DNA of 64,000 nucleotides from JBAXTZ01 sp041666525 (GCA_041666525.1 JBAYGT010000006.1:1-64000); one strand, 5' to 3'. Shown: positions 16,413-25,590, counted from the first letter of the stretch. Notes: generated by a model not told the origin, from the letters alone. Translations and numbers: made by a program.

Positions 16413-17723
16413 GTGAAAAACGGCTTAAAGATTATACTGACAGTGGTTATGGTTTTGCTGTTATCTCTGACGATTTTCGCCAACGGAAACGCGGCAAAAA
16501 GCAATGGAAGTGAACCGGGATTCTCGTTTGTTGTGTACGGGGATTCCCGGACAGAGATGTACCTTCCATATAAGGAAGACGAACAAAACAAAATATATGA
16601 CCGGTCATTTGACTTGTTTCAGTTGTTTATGGCGGATAACGTCGCTAAAGAAATGATAAAAGATTATGTAAAACTCAAGTTTGATCCGGTTACAAAAGAC
16701 CTTTCGGAAATGAGGATTACTACGCCGAAAGGCACAGGAGTATTCAAAGTGAATAACGGTTGGGTGGTCGAGACTTATCTTGAATCGCCCAAAAATCCTG
16801 AGCTCCGTCTGACTATTTTCCGGTTGTATGCCGGTGACTGGGTAAACAATGCCTTGGCCGAGGAAGTAAACACCGGCAATGCCAAATTTGTAGTCAACAC
16901 CGGCGATTTTGTTTGGTGGGAACTGCAGGGAAAAACGCTGAAAGACAGCCCGTACTGGCAGCGGTTCTATGAGCTGATGATCAAAAAACTGTCGCCCGCA
17001 GATAAAGAGCTGAAAGCTGCCGGATTGAATGCTCGTTTCTTTCCGAGCGTCGGCAACCATGAAGTATGGGGTGATTTGAGTGCGTCCGGCGTAATAACTA
17101 CATTCCCTTATTTGAAAGACATGGGGGTTAAGTCCGACCGCCTGATCTACAAATTTGACTTCAAGGGCGCCCGGTTCATGTTCCTGTGGACTGGCAGTTA
17201 TGACTACAAGTCACCCTCAAATTGGGATTCCACCCAACCGACGTATGCCATTCAGATGAAACAGCTGAGAGCCTGGCTGGATGAAGCCAAGGCCAGCGGT
17301 GTCAAAAAGGCGTTCATCTTCTTCCACGATCCGGTTTTCTGCCGTTCGAGCCTGGGACCGATTCCCGAGCCGAACAACCCGCACAAAATCATCGCCAGCT
17401 ATGCCAAAGACTTTGAAGACCTGATTGTATTCAACGGCCACATCCACACCACCGAAGTCTATGAGGTGGACGGCGTAAAATACATCATGCAAGGCAGTGG
17501 CGGCGCTGAACAGGCGCCAATAATTCCCGGCTCCAACAAACTGGTAATGCCGAAAGACTATCCGCAAGAACTTTACTGGAAAGGCGAACCGATGGTCGAG
17601 GACTATAACTACGCGCTGGTCGAAGTGAACCCGGGTGAAAAAACTAAAATCATCATCAAACGGTTTCGGCCGGAATCGGCAACACCGTTTGAATCGGTAG
17701 AGCTGTTTGCTTCGGAAAAATAA
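16413..17723 (+). CDS. Secreted metallophosphoesterase
   Basis: A 436-residue calcineurin-like phosphoesterase with a signal peptide (1-21, IFANG). Motifs in order: VVYGDSRTE (GDS in place of DxH), VNTGDFVWWE, PSVGNHEVWG, FFHDPVF and FNGHIHTTEVYE. An insert of about 100 residues sits between the first two motifs. GTG 16413 is the only start, because an in-frame stop lies at 16401; no Shine-Dalgarno sits before it, and the nearest GGAGG (16372-16376) is 36 bp upstream. It is the third gene of the LDI-like cluster and is unrelated in operon to the phosphoesterase at 5950. Confidence 0.82.
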   Translation: MKNGLKIILTVVMVLLLSLTIFANGNAAKSNGSEPGFSFVVYGDSRTEMYLPYKEDEQNKIYDRSFDLFQLFMADNVAKEMIKDYVKLKFDPVTKDLSEMRITTPKGTGVFKVNNGWVVETYLESPKNPELRLTIFRLYAGDWVNNALAEEVNTGNAKFVVNTGDFVWWELQGKTLKDSPYWQRFYELMIKKLSPADKELKAAGLNARFFPSVGNHEVWGDLSASGVITTFPYLKDMGVKSDRLIYKFDFKGARFMFLWTGSYDYKSPSNWDSTQPTYAIQMKQLRAWLDEAKASGVKKAFIFFHDPVFCRSSLGPIPEPNNPHKIIASYAKDFEDLIVFNGHIHTTEVYEVDGVKYIMQGSGGAEQAPIIPGSNKLVMPKDYPQELYWKGEPMVEDYNYALVEVNPGEKTKIIIKRFRPESATPFESVELFASEK

Positions 17724-17765
17724 TGTCGAGTATATCCCAATTAAAAATAAAAAAAGAGGGAAAAA

Positions 17766-18466
17766 ATGAAAAAAATTGCGATTATTCTGACCATTCTAAT
17801 GCTGGGCTGCGCAGCAGTCAGCGCCGCGCCGCTGACAAACTATGACTTTGGCCACGCTTCATTTGATATCGGTCTGACGTTGCCGTGCACCGTCGGACAA
17901 CCTAATCCTAATCCGGGTCCGGGTTGTTTGGCACTACTGCCGGAATCGAGTATGGCGCAACTGTCGGCTTGGGTGCCGGGTTGGCAATCCGCGTCAACCA
18001 CAACGAAATTTACGGACCACTGGGATCCGCGCTGAATAGCGGTGATGTGACGATGTATTATAACAGTTCGCAGAACAATTACGACATGATGTTTGGTTCG
18101 CCAATACCTAACATGCCGGTATTCGGGTCGTTTTACCTTGGGCTGCAGAGTTATTCGCCGGGTGTAATTGCCCGGGATGGTAGTGGGAACAAGGACGTTA
18201 TAGGCGCACAAGCTTATGGCTTCCACGGCGGTATCCAGAGTGTGCATCAAATAACCACCAACACATCAGCGTTCTATGATGTATCCTACGGTACACTGGA
18301 TTTTGACGCTAAGCTTGGTGTGGCTTATTCCTTTACGCCAAATGTCGATCTAAACTTATCCTTCGAGTACAATAACCTGCGTTTGAATCAGTTTGGCCTC
18401 AATATTGCTAACTGCAACACAGTAGAGTCCTGGATTCCGGCACTGACTGCTACGCTGAAATTCTAA
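17766..18466 (+). pseudogene. Small outer-membrane beta-barrel, frameshifted
   Basis: The reading frame from ATG 17766 gives a signal peptide (MKKIAIILT...AVSAA) and the start of a mature protein up to VGQPNPNPGPG. It then runs out of phase at about 17915-17925; the adjacent frame carries on with FGTTAGIEYGATVGLGAG and ends ATLKF, a classic outer-membrane C-terminal Phe. Joined, it is a barrel of about 230 residues, similar in style to the protein at 60644. The shift lies next to tandem hexamers (cctaat x2, ccgggt x2), which by themselves would not change frame. Either a real lesion or a sequencing error; the rest of the coding sequence is not eroded. Confidence 0.7.
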
Positions 18467-18499
18467 TTTGTTTTGTCACAAAAAGAACCGTGGAGTTTG

Positions 18500-18665
18500 C
18501 CGGGGTTGTCTGATTTGGTGGCGGTTTGTATCTGCCGGTTCTCGTGTTTTTTGGAAGCAATGGTAATTGTTGGCAAAAAGCCGTGGTGCGGTTATAATGA
18601 TAACTGTATTTTATCCGTTGGTTTACATTCAGATGCTATGGAAGCTGACTTTATTAGACTACAAT
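18500..18665 (+). pseudogene. Relic of an EamA-type transporter gene
   Basis: Two blocks match the intact transporter gene at 25591-26463 at DNA level. Block one around 18518-18553 (TGTATCTGCCGGTTCTCG then TTTTTTGGAA) corresponds to about 25708-25750. Block two around 18585-18660 (AGCCGT..TTCGGTTATAAT.. to GCTGACTTT) corresponds to about 26232-26312. The 480 bp in between are missing and the frame is lost. This is a decayed, internally deleted copy lying between two outer-membrane protein genes. Confidence 0.8.
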
Positions 18666-18688
18666 ACACAAGTTTTGGAGAAGTTACA

Positions 18689-19535
18689 ATGAAGAAAATT
18701 CTATTTGCGCTGCTAATGGCGCTGTTGGTGTCGGTAACAGTGTTTGCCGATACCGCGTCAACCGATCCGGTACTGACCAAGGCTGAACAGGAAACGGCAA
18801 TATCCGTTGTCCGGGTTGATTCTGATTCCGATTCAGTTCAATTACGACCCCAATATTGGGCCGAGTAACAAGCACTCAAGTGAGGTTTTTATCGAACCAA
18901 CTTTTCCAATTAAAATTAATGATGATTGGAGAATCCTCACGCATACGGTTATCCCGATTGTCAGTGTTCCGCAACTGGCTACGAATAATACCAACACCGG
19001 CCTGAGCAATATCATGCTATCGGCGCTGGTTTCGCCGACTAACGATGCAGGCAGCAAATTTTCCTGGGGCGTCGGAGGCGGATTGATGTTGCCGACTGCC
19101 AGTGATACCAACCCGGTTACCTATACCAACACTCCGACCGGTTATGATTGCTGGGCCGCCGGGCCTGCGGTAGTTGGTGTTTACAAGAACGGCCATTGGG
19201 TAGCCGGGGCATTGTTCAATCAGTTGTGGTCTTTTAATGGTTCAGCGCAGACTAACATCAACGCCATGCAAATCCAGGGTTTTGCTTTTTACAACATTGG
19301 CAGTGGGTACTCGCTCGGCTACATGCCGCTGATTAATATCAACTGGCAAAAAGAAGCCAGCCAAAGCACTACTTTGCCGGTCGGTTTGCAATTTGGCAAG
19401 CTGTTCATGATCGACGGGTTTTTCCCGCTCGGTGTTTCTGTCGGCGGCTATTACAATGCAATCCGTCCCGATGACGCGCCAACTGCCCAGTACCGGGCGC
19501 AGTTATCATTTGTATTGCCGGAGAGTATGTTCTAA
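18689..19535 (+). pseudogene. Outer-membrane transporter-like protein, frameshifted
   Basis: ATG 18689, with TGGAG at 18676-18680, opens a signal peptide (MKKILFALLMALL...FADT) and continues to about ETAISVV. The frame then shifts near 18800-18810 to one reading LILIPIQFNYDPNIGPS and FIEPTFPIKINDDWRILTHTVIPI, ending in ESMF. This pattern (PIQ-N-Y..N.GP, then P..P..I...W...THTVIPI) is familiar from small outer-membrane channel-like proteins annotated as transporters, sometimes near hydrocarbon or aromatic degradation genes. The joined length is about 280 residues. It is the second frameshift in two neighbouring barrel genes. An assembly error cannot be excluded. Confidence 0.7.
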
Positions 19536-19539
19536 TAAT

Positions 19540-19610
19540 CAGCTGATGATGGTGCAATAAATATAAAAGAGCCGCAGGAAATGTTAATTTCCTGCGGCTC
19601 TTTTATATGT
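19540..19610 (+). repeat. Dispersed terminator repeat, copy 2
   Basis: Contains a near-perfect 22-bp palindrome (atataaaagagccgcaggaa and its complement, 19561-19608, loop gtta). It ends the LDI-like cluster. The upstream part GGTGCAATAA resembles copies 1 and 3. Confidence 0.85.
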
Positions 19611-19774
19611 TTTTGACTTGTATCTTGGAAGGAAGTTTACTCTTCAATTTATAAAAAATGGTTTTTGTACTACTTGTTTTTATGCTACCATACAGACTAA
19701 ATATAGTAAATATGATGAAAAATTCGACTATAAACACCACTGGCTATGCCGATCGTGTTGTCTTCGCATTTCAC

Positions 19775-19839
19775 AAAAACCGCAGCGAAAAAGTGCAATA
19801 GAAGTTAAATGAACTTTTTGCCATTTCGCTGCGGTTTTT
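19775..19839 (+). terminator. Long terminator-like hairpin
   Basis: Stem aaaaaccgcagcgaaa/tttcgctgcggttttt (16 bp) with an inner aagt/actt, loop AATAGAAGTTAAATGA-like. It sits in a 500-bp gap (19536-20032). Apart from this hairpin, the terminator repeat and a 6-bp hairpin near 19858-19876, I see nothing coding in the gap. Confidence 0.65.
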
Positions 19840-20032
19840 GCCATTTGGGTGATTAGCTGTTGTTTTAGGCAACAGTATTTGATAGATTTACCTTGTTCAG
19901 CTTCAGCTTTGATAACTCAAGAGAAGGAAACATATAGGTGAGCTAGGTGAGCTTGAATACTACTTGGAAGTCGGAAGAAAGGAAAACGGGAGTGCCAAAA
20001 GTTTTGGCTTCTCAAATGAGGTGAAATCACAA

Positions 20033-21445
20033 ATGGCAGGTACAGCAGAATTTATTCGTTTCTCGGCCACCGAGATCCGGGAGCTGATTGGACGGAAAGA
20101 AATTTCCCCGTCAGAGGTAATTGAAAGTTCCCTGACGCAAATTGAACGCTATAACAAGAAAATCAACGCCGTTGTTACTATTTCCGAGCAGGCGTTGGAT
20201 GACGCCCGGAAACTAGAGCGAGAGGCTTCCAAATCAGGCAAGATGGGGTTGCTGCATGGATTGCCGGCGGGGATTAAGGACGTCACCCCGGTCGCCGGGC
20301 TGCGCACCACCTACGGCTCGCTACTTTACAAGGACAATATTCCAAACGAAGATGCCCTGGTGGTTCAGCGCCTGCGGGCGGCGGGCTCGATCATTCTTGG
20401 CAAAACCAATACCCCGGAGTTTGCGACCGGCGCAAACACCTTCAATGATGTGTTTGGCTGCACCCGCAACCCGTGGGATTCCCGACTCAGCGTGGGCGGT
20501 TCCACCGGCGGCGGAGCAGCGGCGCTGGTTACCGGGATGATTTCCCTGGCCGAGGGTACCGACCTTGGCGGCTCGCTGCGTATTCCCGCTTCCTTTTGCG
20601 GAGTAGTAGGACTTCGGCCTTCGCCGGGATTGATTCCTACCTATCCATCCGATTACCTGTGGGACAACATGCAGGTAACCGGCCCCATGGCGCGCACCGC
20701 CGAAGATGTGGCGCTGATGCTGCAGGCTTGCAGCGGACCCAGCCCGCTCTCTCCGATGTGCCAGCCGACTGAAGGCCGGGATTTTGTCGCGGCGGTCCGC
20801 AAGGGCGTTAAAGGATTACGGGTAGCTTATTGCCGGAGTATTTCCGGTATCAGCATTGACGAAGAAGTGGAAGCGATTTGTCGCAAGGCTGCTTTTGAAC
20901 TGGCGCAGGCGGGAGCGGTGGTGGAAGAAGTTAACCTGGATCTTTCCGCCGACAGTAAATCGTACGCGTCGATCCGCAGCTTCTGGATGGTCGCCCAGCA
21001 ATATCATCGCCTGGATAAAGTTGAAGAATTCGGCGTCAACCTGAAAGGCAATGTTAAAGCCGGGTTGAAGCTCAGCATGGAAGAGTTAGGCGCCGCCGAG
21101 CAGGCACGCGGAAAGATGTGGCACACCTTCTATACGTTCTTCCAAAAATATGACATCGTTTTGACACCTTGCGTAGCCGTCCCGCCGTTCCCGGTAGAAC
21201 AAAACTATCCGGAAACTATTGGTGGACGCAAAATGAACACTTACATGGACTGGGTGGCGCAAACCTTTATTCTCAGTTTGACCGGACTGCCGTGCGGCTG
21301 CGTTCCCGCCGGGCTGAATAAAGATAATTTGCCGGTAGGCCTGGAGATTATCGGGCGGCCGCGGGACGAGGAGACAGTGCTGGCTTTGGCAAAACAGGTA
21401 CAGTCTGCCTGTCCGGTCGGGCTTCCGTCGTTATCAGGCTTTTAA
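20033..21445 (+). CDS. Amidase-signature family hydrolase
   Basis: A 470-residue cytosolic amidase of the signature family, which hydrolyses amides by a Ser-cisSer-Lys triad. Seen: Lys in GIKDVTPVAG, the cis-Ser in GGSTGGGAAAL (first Ser of the usual GGSSGG; the second is Thr here), and the nucleophile Ser in GTDLGGSLRIPASFCG. It could also be compared to GatA, but no gatB or gatC lies nearby, and the catabolic neighbours argue against a tRNA role. ATG 20033 is preferred, with GAGGTG at 20018-20023; an upstream TTG at 19964 lacks a good site. First gene of a catabolic cluster running to about 26463. Confidence 0.88.
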   Translation: MAGTAEFIRFSATEIRELIGRKEISPSEVIESSLTQIERYNKKINAVVTISEQALDDARKLEREASKSGKMGLLHGLPAGIKDVTPVAGLRTTYGSLLYKDNIPNEDALVVQRLRAAGSIILGKTNTPEFATGANTFNDVFGCTRNPWDSRLSVGGSTGGGAAALVTGMISLAEGTDLGGSLRIPASFCGVVGLRPSPGLIPTYPSDYLWDNMQVTGPMARTAEDVALMLQACSGPSPLSPMCQPTEGRDFVAAVRKGVKGLRVAYCRSISGISIDEEVEAICRKAAFELAQAGAVVEEVNLDLSADSKSYASIRSFWMVAQQYHRLDKVEEFGVNLKGNVKAGLKLSMEELGAAEQARGKMWHTFYTFFQKYDIVLTPCVAVPPFPVEQNYPETIGGRKMNTYMDWVAQTFILSLTGLPCGCVPAGLNKDNLPVGLEIIGRPRDEETVLALAKQVQSACPVGLPSLSGF

Positions 21446-21561
21446 CAATTTGTTTACTGTTGGCAACACTCAATAAAAATTCCCGAAAGGAGGGTTAGTC
21501 CTGCTTACACTGACCAAAAGCGAAAATCCAAAGTCACATTAATAAAATTAAGAGAGGTACC

Positions 21562-23241
21562 ATGAACAATAACGATTTAATCAAGACTATGTCCAACGCC
21601 AAGTTGTTTGACTTAACTCAGCAGTTAAGTATTTTTACGCCGCCATTCCCGTTGGAAATGCCGCTTCAGGTGCATTTTTTCAAACGCGTAACCGGCGCTT
21701 TCGGCGGCGGAACAGGCGCCAATGGCCAGATTATTGAATGGAGCAACAACACCGGTACGCACCTTGTCGGCCCGACGGCATTTCATTCCGGTATGCGCGC
21801 CATAAGTGATATTCCGCTGTCTGATTTGTGCGGCGAAGGCGTAATAGTTGATATTTCTGACGAAGTGTCCGATTACAGCCTGTACACTCCGGAAATGATT
21901 ACCAAACGCGTAAATGTTAAAAAAGGCGATATTCTTATAATCAACACCGGTTACCATAAATACGGCTATGATCAACCTGATATACACAATCCGAAGGCCC
22001 AGGGCGGTGTTGAAAATAAAGAATTCGGCTCTTATATCCGTCATCCGGGTCCGTCACCTGAATTTTTCGACTGGGCGCTGGACATGGAGTTTAAATTAAT
22101 CGGTGTTGATTGCGGCTGCGCCGAACATCCGATGAATACGAATATCCGCTATGTGCATGCCCACGAATTTGACAAAGCCGAAGCCAAGCTGAAAGAGACT
22201 TACAATAAAACCTGGGACGAAATGTTTCCGCAGACATGGTATCATGAGCTGACACATATCAGGATGCCCAAAGCCGGTTTGCTGCTCGCCGAAGCTCTCG
22301 GCGGGCAAATCAATGAATTAAGCAACCAGCGCGCCTGGATAATGGTTCCGCCGCTCCCGTTCAAGGAAGTTGAATCTTCCTGGTCGCGCATTGTAGCAAT
22401 GCAGGCTCCGGACGGAATGAGCAATGATGAGTTCTTTGCTATAATGAAATCTGCCCACATGCACGATATGAGTGTCCCTTTCAGTGTACAGACTCCGCAA
22501 TGGGCAAACTACGAACCGCTGTCGGTCAAATATACCAAACGTGTCGGCGGGCAATATTTCGGACTCGGGCGTAATAACGCCCACTGCCGCGCCAGTTTTC
22601 ACTTGAGCAGCCACATGGACGGTGAAAGACACTTCTGGGTGAGCGGCAGGACAATCGGCGAGACGCCGATCGACTTCTGGACTGGCGCTGGAGCGGTCGC
22701 GGACATTTCCAGCCTTGTAAGCGATTCAAGCGTTTATACGCCAGCCATGATTGAAAGCGTGGTAAAAGTCAACGAAGGCGATATTCTGGTAATAAAAACC
22801 GGTTATGGTAAATACGGTTGGTGCAGCGAGGATTCCGACGAGTTCCGCTATATGGTAAAACATCCGGGACCGTCGCCGGATTTCGCCGACTGGTGCATTG
22901 AGAAAAAAATCAAATGGATTGCTATCGACTGCGTGGCCTGTGAGCATCCGATGAATACCATTCAAAGAAACTGGCATCCAAAAACCTTCGCTGAAGCTAA
23001 TGCAAAATTGATAAGGGATTTTGGCAAAGACTGGGATGAAATGTATCCGTTTGATCAATATTATCAAGACATGCATTTTAACCTTTTCCCGCACCACATA
23101 ATTCACGCCGAAAATCTCTGGAAAGACCTTGCCGGAATGGAGAGCGGGCGTTATTTTCTGGGCTGCTTCATTCAAAAGGGGATGGAACTGGCATCCTGCT
23201 GGGCAAGATTTATTGCCTGGAATGCCGAAGGACAAAAATAA
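21562..23241 (+). CDS. Tandem-domain cyclase-family metal hydrolase
   Basis: A 559-residue protein made of two copies of the cyclase/kynurenine-formamidase fold (PF04199), each about 270 residues; shared blocks are YTPEMI/YTPAMI, GDILIINTGY/GDILVIKTGY, HPGPSP and CAEHPMNT/CEHPMNT. The metal motif HxGTHxDxPxH is complete in the second copy (HLSSHMDGERH, residues 347-357). In the first copy it is broken (NTGTHLVGPTAFH, near residue 67): the first His and the Asp are gone. The N half may thus be structural. Relatives open cyclic or aryl amides. ATG follows AGAGAGG at 21551-21557. Cluster context suggests a ring-opening or amide-cleaving step beside the amidase (inference). Confidence 0.85.
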   Translation: MNNNDLIKTMSNAKLFDLTQQLSIFTPPFPLEMPLQVHFFKRVTGAFGGGTGANGQIIEWSNNTGTHLVGPTAFHSGMRAISDIPLSDLCGEGVIVDISDEVSDYSLYTPEMITKRVNVKKGDILIINTGYHKYGYDQPDIHNPKAQGGVENKEFGSYIRHPGPSPEFFDWALDMEFKLIGVDCGCAEHPMNTNIRYVHAHEFDKAEAKLKETYNKTWDEMFPQTWYHELTHIRMPKAGLLLAEALGGQINELSNQRAWIMVPPLPFKEVESSWSRIVAMQAPDGMSNDEFFAIMKSAHMHDMSVPFSVQTPQWANYEPLSVKYTKRVGGQYFGLGRNNAHCRASFHLSSHMDGERHFWVSGRTIGETPIDFWTGAGAVADISSLVSDSSVYTPAMIESVVKVNEGDILVIKTGYGKYGWCSEDSDEFRYMVKHPGPSPDFADWCIEKKIKWIAIDCVACEHPMNTIQRNWHPKTFAEANAKLIRDFGKDWDEMYPFDQYYQDMHFNLFPHHIIHAENLWKDLAGMESGRYFLGCFIQKGMELASCWARFIAWNAEGQK

Positions 23242-23289
23242 TAACTACTGATATTAACAACAAAGCAGCGCAAGGCGAATATTTTATTA

Positions 23290-23326
23290 AGCAGAAAAGC
23301 TCCGTTGCAAGCGGCGCTTTTCTGCT
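23290..23326 (+). terminator. Hairpin between cyclase and decarboxylase genes
   Basis: Stem agcagaaaagc/gcttttctgct (11 bp) with a 15-nt loop and no U-tract. It may be a processing or attenuation site within the cluster rather than a full terminator. Confidence 0.5.
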
Positions 23327-23355
23327 ATTAATCCAAATAATGTGTTAGAAAGTGG

Positions 23356-24138
23356 ATGAAAATGATATTATCTGAAATCAGAAACAATGTCGGCTATCTG
23401 GCATTGAACAATCCCGCCAAACTCAACGCCCTGAGCGCGCAGCTTGTCACCGAGTTGATGGCCGCGCTGGAAAACTTTGAGGCGCAAAAAGTGCGGGCGG
23501 TCGTACTCTCGGCTGCGCCGAACAAACACAACGTCTGGTCTGCCGGCCATGACATCAACGAGCTGCCAGTCGGCCGCCGTGATCCGCTCGGTTATTTTGA
23601 CCATCTCGAAGTGCTGTTGCGGGCAATCCAGGCGTTCCCGGCGCCGGTAATCGCCAAAATCCATGGCAGCGTCTGGGGTGGCGCTTGTGACCTGACCATG
23701 TGCTGCGACATCGTGGTAGCTGACAAAACCGCAACTTTTGCGATCACTCCGGCAAAGCTTGGCATCCCCTACAACGCGTCCGGTATCACGCACTTTTTGA
23801 GCCGGCTGAGCCTGAACGTCGCCAAAGAAATGTTCTTCACGGCGGCGCCGGTTGACGCTGTTACTGCCGAACGCTGGATGATAATTAATCATCTGGTTGA
23901 CGAAACCGAGCTGGATGCTACTATCGACAAAATGCTGGCGGCTATTCTCAAAAATTCCTCATTGTCGATAGCAATCATCAAGGAACAAATTCGGATGCTT
24001 GCCGATGCCCGTCCGCTCAGCCCCGATAATTTCGAACGGGTACAGGGCTTGCGCCGGGCGGTCTATGACAGCCACGACTACGCCGAGGGCGTACAATCGT
24101 TCAAAGAAAAACGCAAACCGGTATTCCGGGGAGAATAA
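23356..24138 (+). CDS. scpB: Methylmalonyl-CoA decarboxylase, crotonase fold
   Basis: A 260-residue crotonase-superfamily enzyme closely resembling E. coli ScpB (YgfG), which decarboxylates methylmalonyl-CoA to propionyl-CoA. Shared blocks: LNALS, FSAGHDI-ELP-G-RDPL (here WSAGHDINELPVGRRDPL), GSVWGGA, TP-LG-PYN, and the C-terminal FERVQGLRRAVYDSHDYAEG. Length equals the family norm of about 261. No biotin-dependent partner is needed. The neighbours (amidase, cyclase-type hydrolase, family III CoA-transferase) imply that a malonate-type acid is made, activated and decarboxylated. ATG 23356 has a weak site; ATG 23362 is an alternative. Confidence 0.87.
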   Translation: MKMILSEIRNNVGYLALNNPAKLNALSAQLVTELMAALENFEAQKVRAVVLSAAPNKHNVWSAGHDINELPVGRRDPLGYFDHLEVLLRAIQAFPAPVIAKIHGSVWGGACDLTMCCDIVVADKTATFAITPAKLGIPYNASGITHFLSRLSLNVAKEMFFTAAPVDAVTAERWMIINHLVDETELDATIDKMLAAILKNSSLSIAIIKEQIRMLADARPLSPDNFERVQGLRRAVYDSHDYAEGVQSFKEKRKPVFRGE

Positions 24139-24255
24139 ACTAACAATTGATAATGAATAATTGAAATCCGACGCAAGGTGATGCAATAATTTTCAAAGAC
24201 GTGGAAGTTATCAACTATCAGTTGTAAATTATAAGTTATAAGTTGGAGGAAAATA

Positions 24256-25443
24256 ATGCGTCCATTAGAAGGCTACAAAGTTCTGGATTTTTCCCGGGTG
24301 CTTGCCGGGCCGTATTGCACAATGATTCTCGCCGATTACGGCGCTGAGGTCATCAAGGTCGAGATGCCAAACACCGGTGATGACTCACGGGAGTTTGGGC
24401 CATTTAAAAACGGCGAAAGCATGTACTATGCCAACATAAACCGCGGCAAACGGTCGATGACCGCGAACCTGAAGAATCCGGAAACGAAAAAGATCATTCT
24501 CGATCTGGTCAAGCAGGTTGACGTAGTGATCGAAAATTTCCGTCCGGGGACGATGGAAAAACTCGGCTTCGGTTACGAAGCTTTGAAAAAAATCAATCCG
24601 AAGCTAATTTATGGCGCCAGCTCCGGCTACGGCCATACCGGCCCGTGGTCCAAAAAACCGGCATACGATCTGGTAATCCAGGCAGTCAGCGGCTTCATGA
24701 GCATCTCCGGCCAGGAAGGCGGCCCGCCAACCAAGTCCGGCGCCTCGATCATGGATTTGTTGTCGGGAATACTGCTTGCCAAAGGCATCATCACTGCTTT
24801 GCTGGTACGCGAACGTCAGGGTGTTGGCCAGAAAGTCGACGTTTCGATGATGGACGGCGGCGTTTCGATACTGGAAAACGCTATCCTGCGCTATCTGGTT
24901 AACGGCGAGAACCCCGGTCCGATTGGCAACCGCCATCCGTCAATCACACCATTCGAATCGTTTCAGGGCGGCGACGGCAAGTACTTTGTAATCGTCGTTG
25001 GCAACGACCATCTCTGGAGTAAATTCTGCGCGCTGATTAAACATGAAGAACTGATTAACGATTCGCGCTTTAGCGACAATCCGCTGCGAAACAAAAACCA
25101 AAAGCAGCTACACACGATTCTTAACGGTATTTTTGCCATCCGCACGGCCGACGAGTGGCTGCAGGCGCTGGACGGTGCCGGCATCCCCTGCGCACCGATC
25201 AACAACATGGAAGCAGTTTGCAAAAACGAGCAACTGCGCAGCCGCGATATGTTTGTCGATGTCGTGCATCCGCTCAAAGGCGCGTACACGGTTATCGGCC
25301 CGGCAGTCAAATTCTCCGAAACTCCGGCGGCTGTCAGCGCCGCCGCGCCGACATTAGGTGAACACACTGCCGCGCTGCTGAAAGAATATCTCGGTTATAC
25401 CGAAGAGACAGTTGCCCGCCTGGTCGCCGAGAAGGCGCTATAA
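24256..25443 (+). CDS. Family III CoA-transferase (CaiB/BaiF)
   Basis: A 395-residue CaiB/BaiF/formyl-CoA-transferase-type enzyme, moving CoA between carboxylic acids through an aspartyl-CoA intermediate. Seen: N-terminal LEGYKVLDFSRVLAGPYC, NINRGKRSM, ENFRPGTMEKLG, and the catalytic Asp138 in KPAYDLVIQA. Length and order match the family. GGAGG precedes ATG 24256 by 7 bp. It probably activates the acid produced by the hydrolases upstream, feeding the methylmalonyl-CoA decarboxylase next door (inference). Confidence 0.9.
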   Translation: MRPLEGYKVLDFSRVLAGPYCTMILADYGAEVIKVEMPNTGDDSREFGPFKNGESMYYANINRGKRSMTANLKNPETKKIILDLVKQVDVVIENFRPGTMEKLGFGYEALKKINPKLIYGASSGYGHTGPWSKKPAYDLVIQAVSGFMSISGQEGGPPTKSGASIMDLLSGILLAKGIITALLVRERQGVGQKVDVSMMDGGVSILENAILRYLVNGENPGPIGNRHPSITPFESFQGGDGKYFVIVVGNDHLWSKFCALIKHEELINDSRFSDNPLRNKNQKQLHTILNGIFAIRTADEWLQALDGAGIPCAPINNMEAVCKNEQLRSRDMFVDVVHPLKGAYTVIGPAVKFSETPAAVSAAAPTLGEHTAALLKEYLGYTEETVARLVAEKAL

Positions 25444-25460
25444 CAGAAATTGCCTGCAAG

Positions 25461-25534
25461 GCTGACGATCTCGTCAGCGCAAATAGTAAAAATAATTTAC
25501 GCCGCCCGGACGAAAGTCGACCGGGCGGCGTAAA
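25461..25534. other. Two perfect hairpins without U-tract
   Basis: gctgacga/tcgtcagc at 25461-25478, then tttacgccgcccgg/ccgggcggcgtaaa at 25496-25534 (14 bp, 11-nt loop). Neither has a T-run. They separate the CoA-transferase from the permease and may be a stabiliser, a protein-binding palindrome or a weak bidirectional terminator. Confidence 0.6.
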
Positions 25535-25590
25535 TAGCGATTACAGCAGCCTCGCGCAGCGATAACATAGTGAAGGGGGTTAGAAACAGT

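Noticed and set aside
18473..18688. N-terminal extension of the barrel gene
   Set aside because: This stretch is the EamA relic; a signal peptide with its own ribosome site starts at 18689.
19618..19812. 64-codon ORF with Cys pairs
   Set aside because: TTG start, no ribosome site, overlaps a terminator-like hairpin; codon use is not gene-like.
20033..21445. GatA subunit of glutamyl-tRNA amidotransferase
   Set aside because: No gatB or gatC nearby and the neighbours are catabolic genes.
21480..21540. Possible leader peptide after AAAGGAGGG before the cyclase gene
   Set aside because: It would need a CTG start and the frame is only 13 codons.
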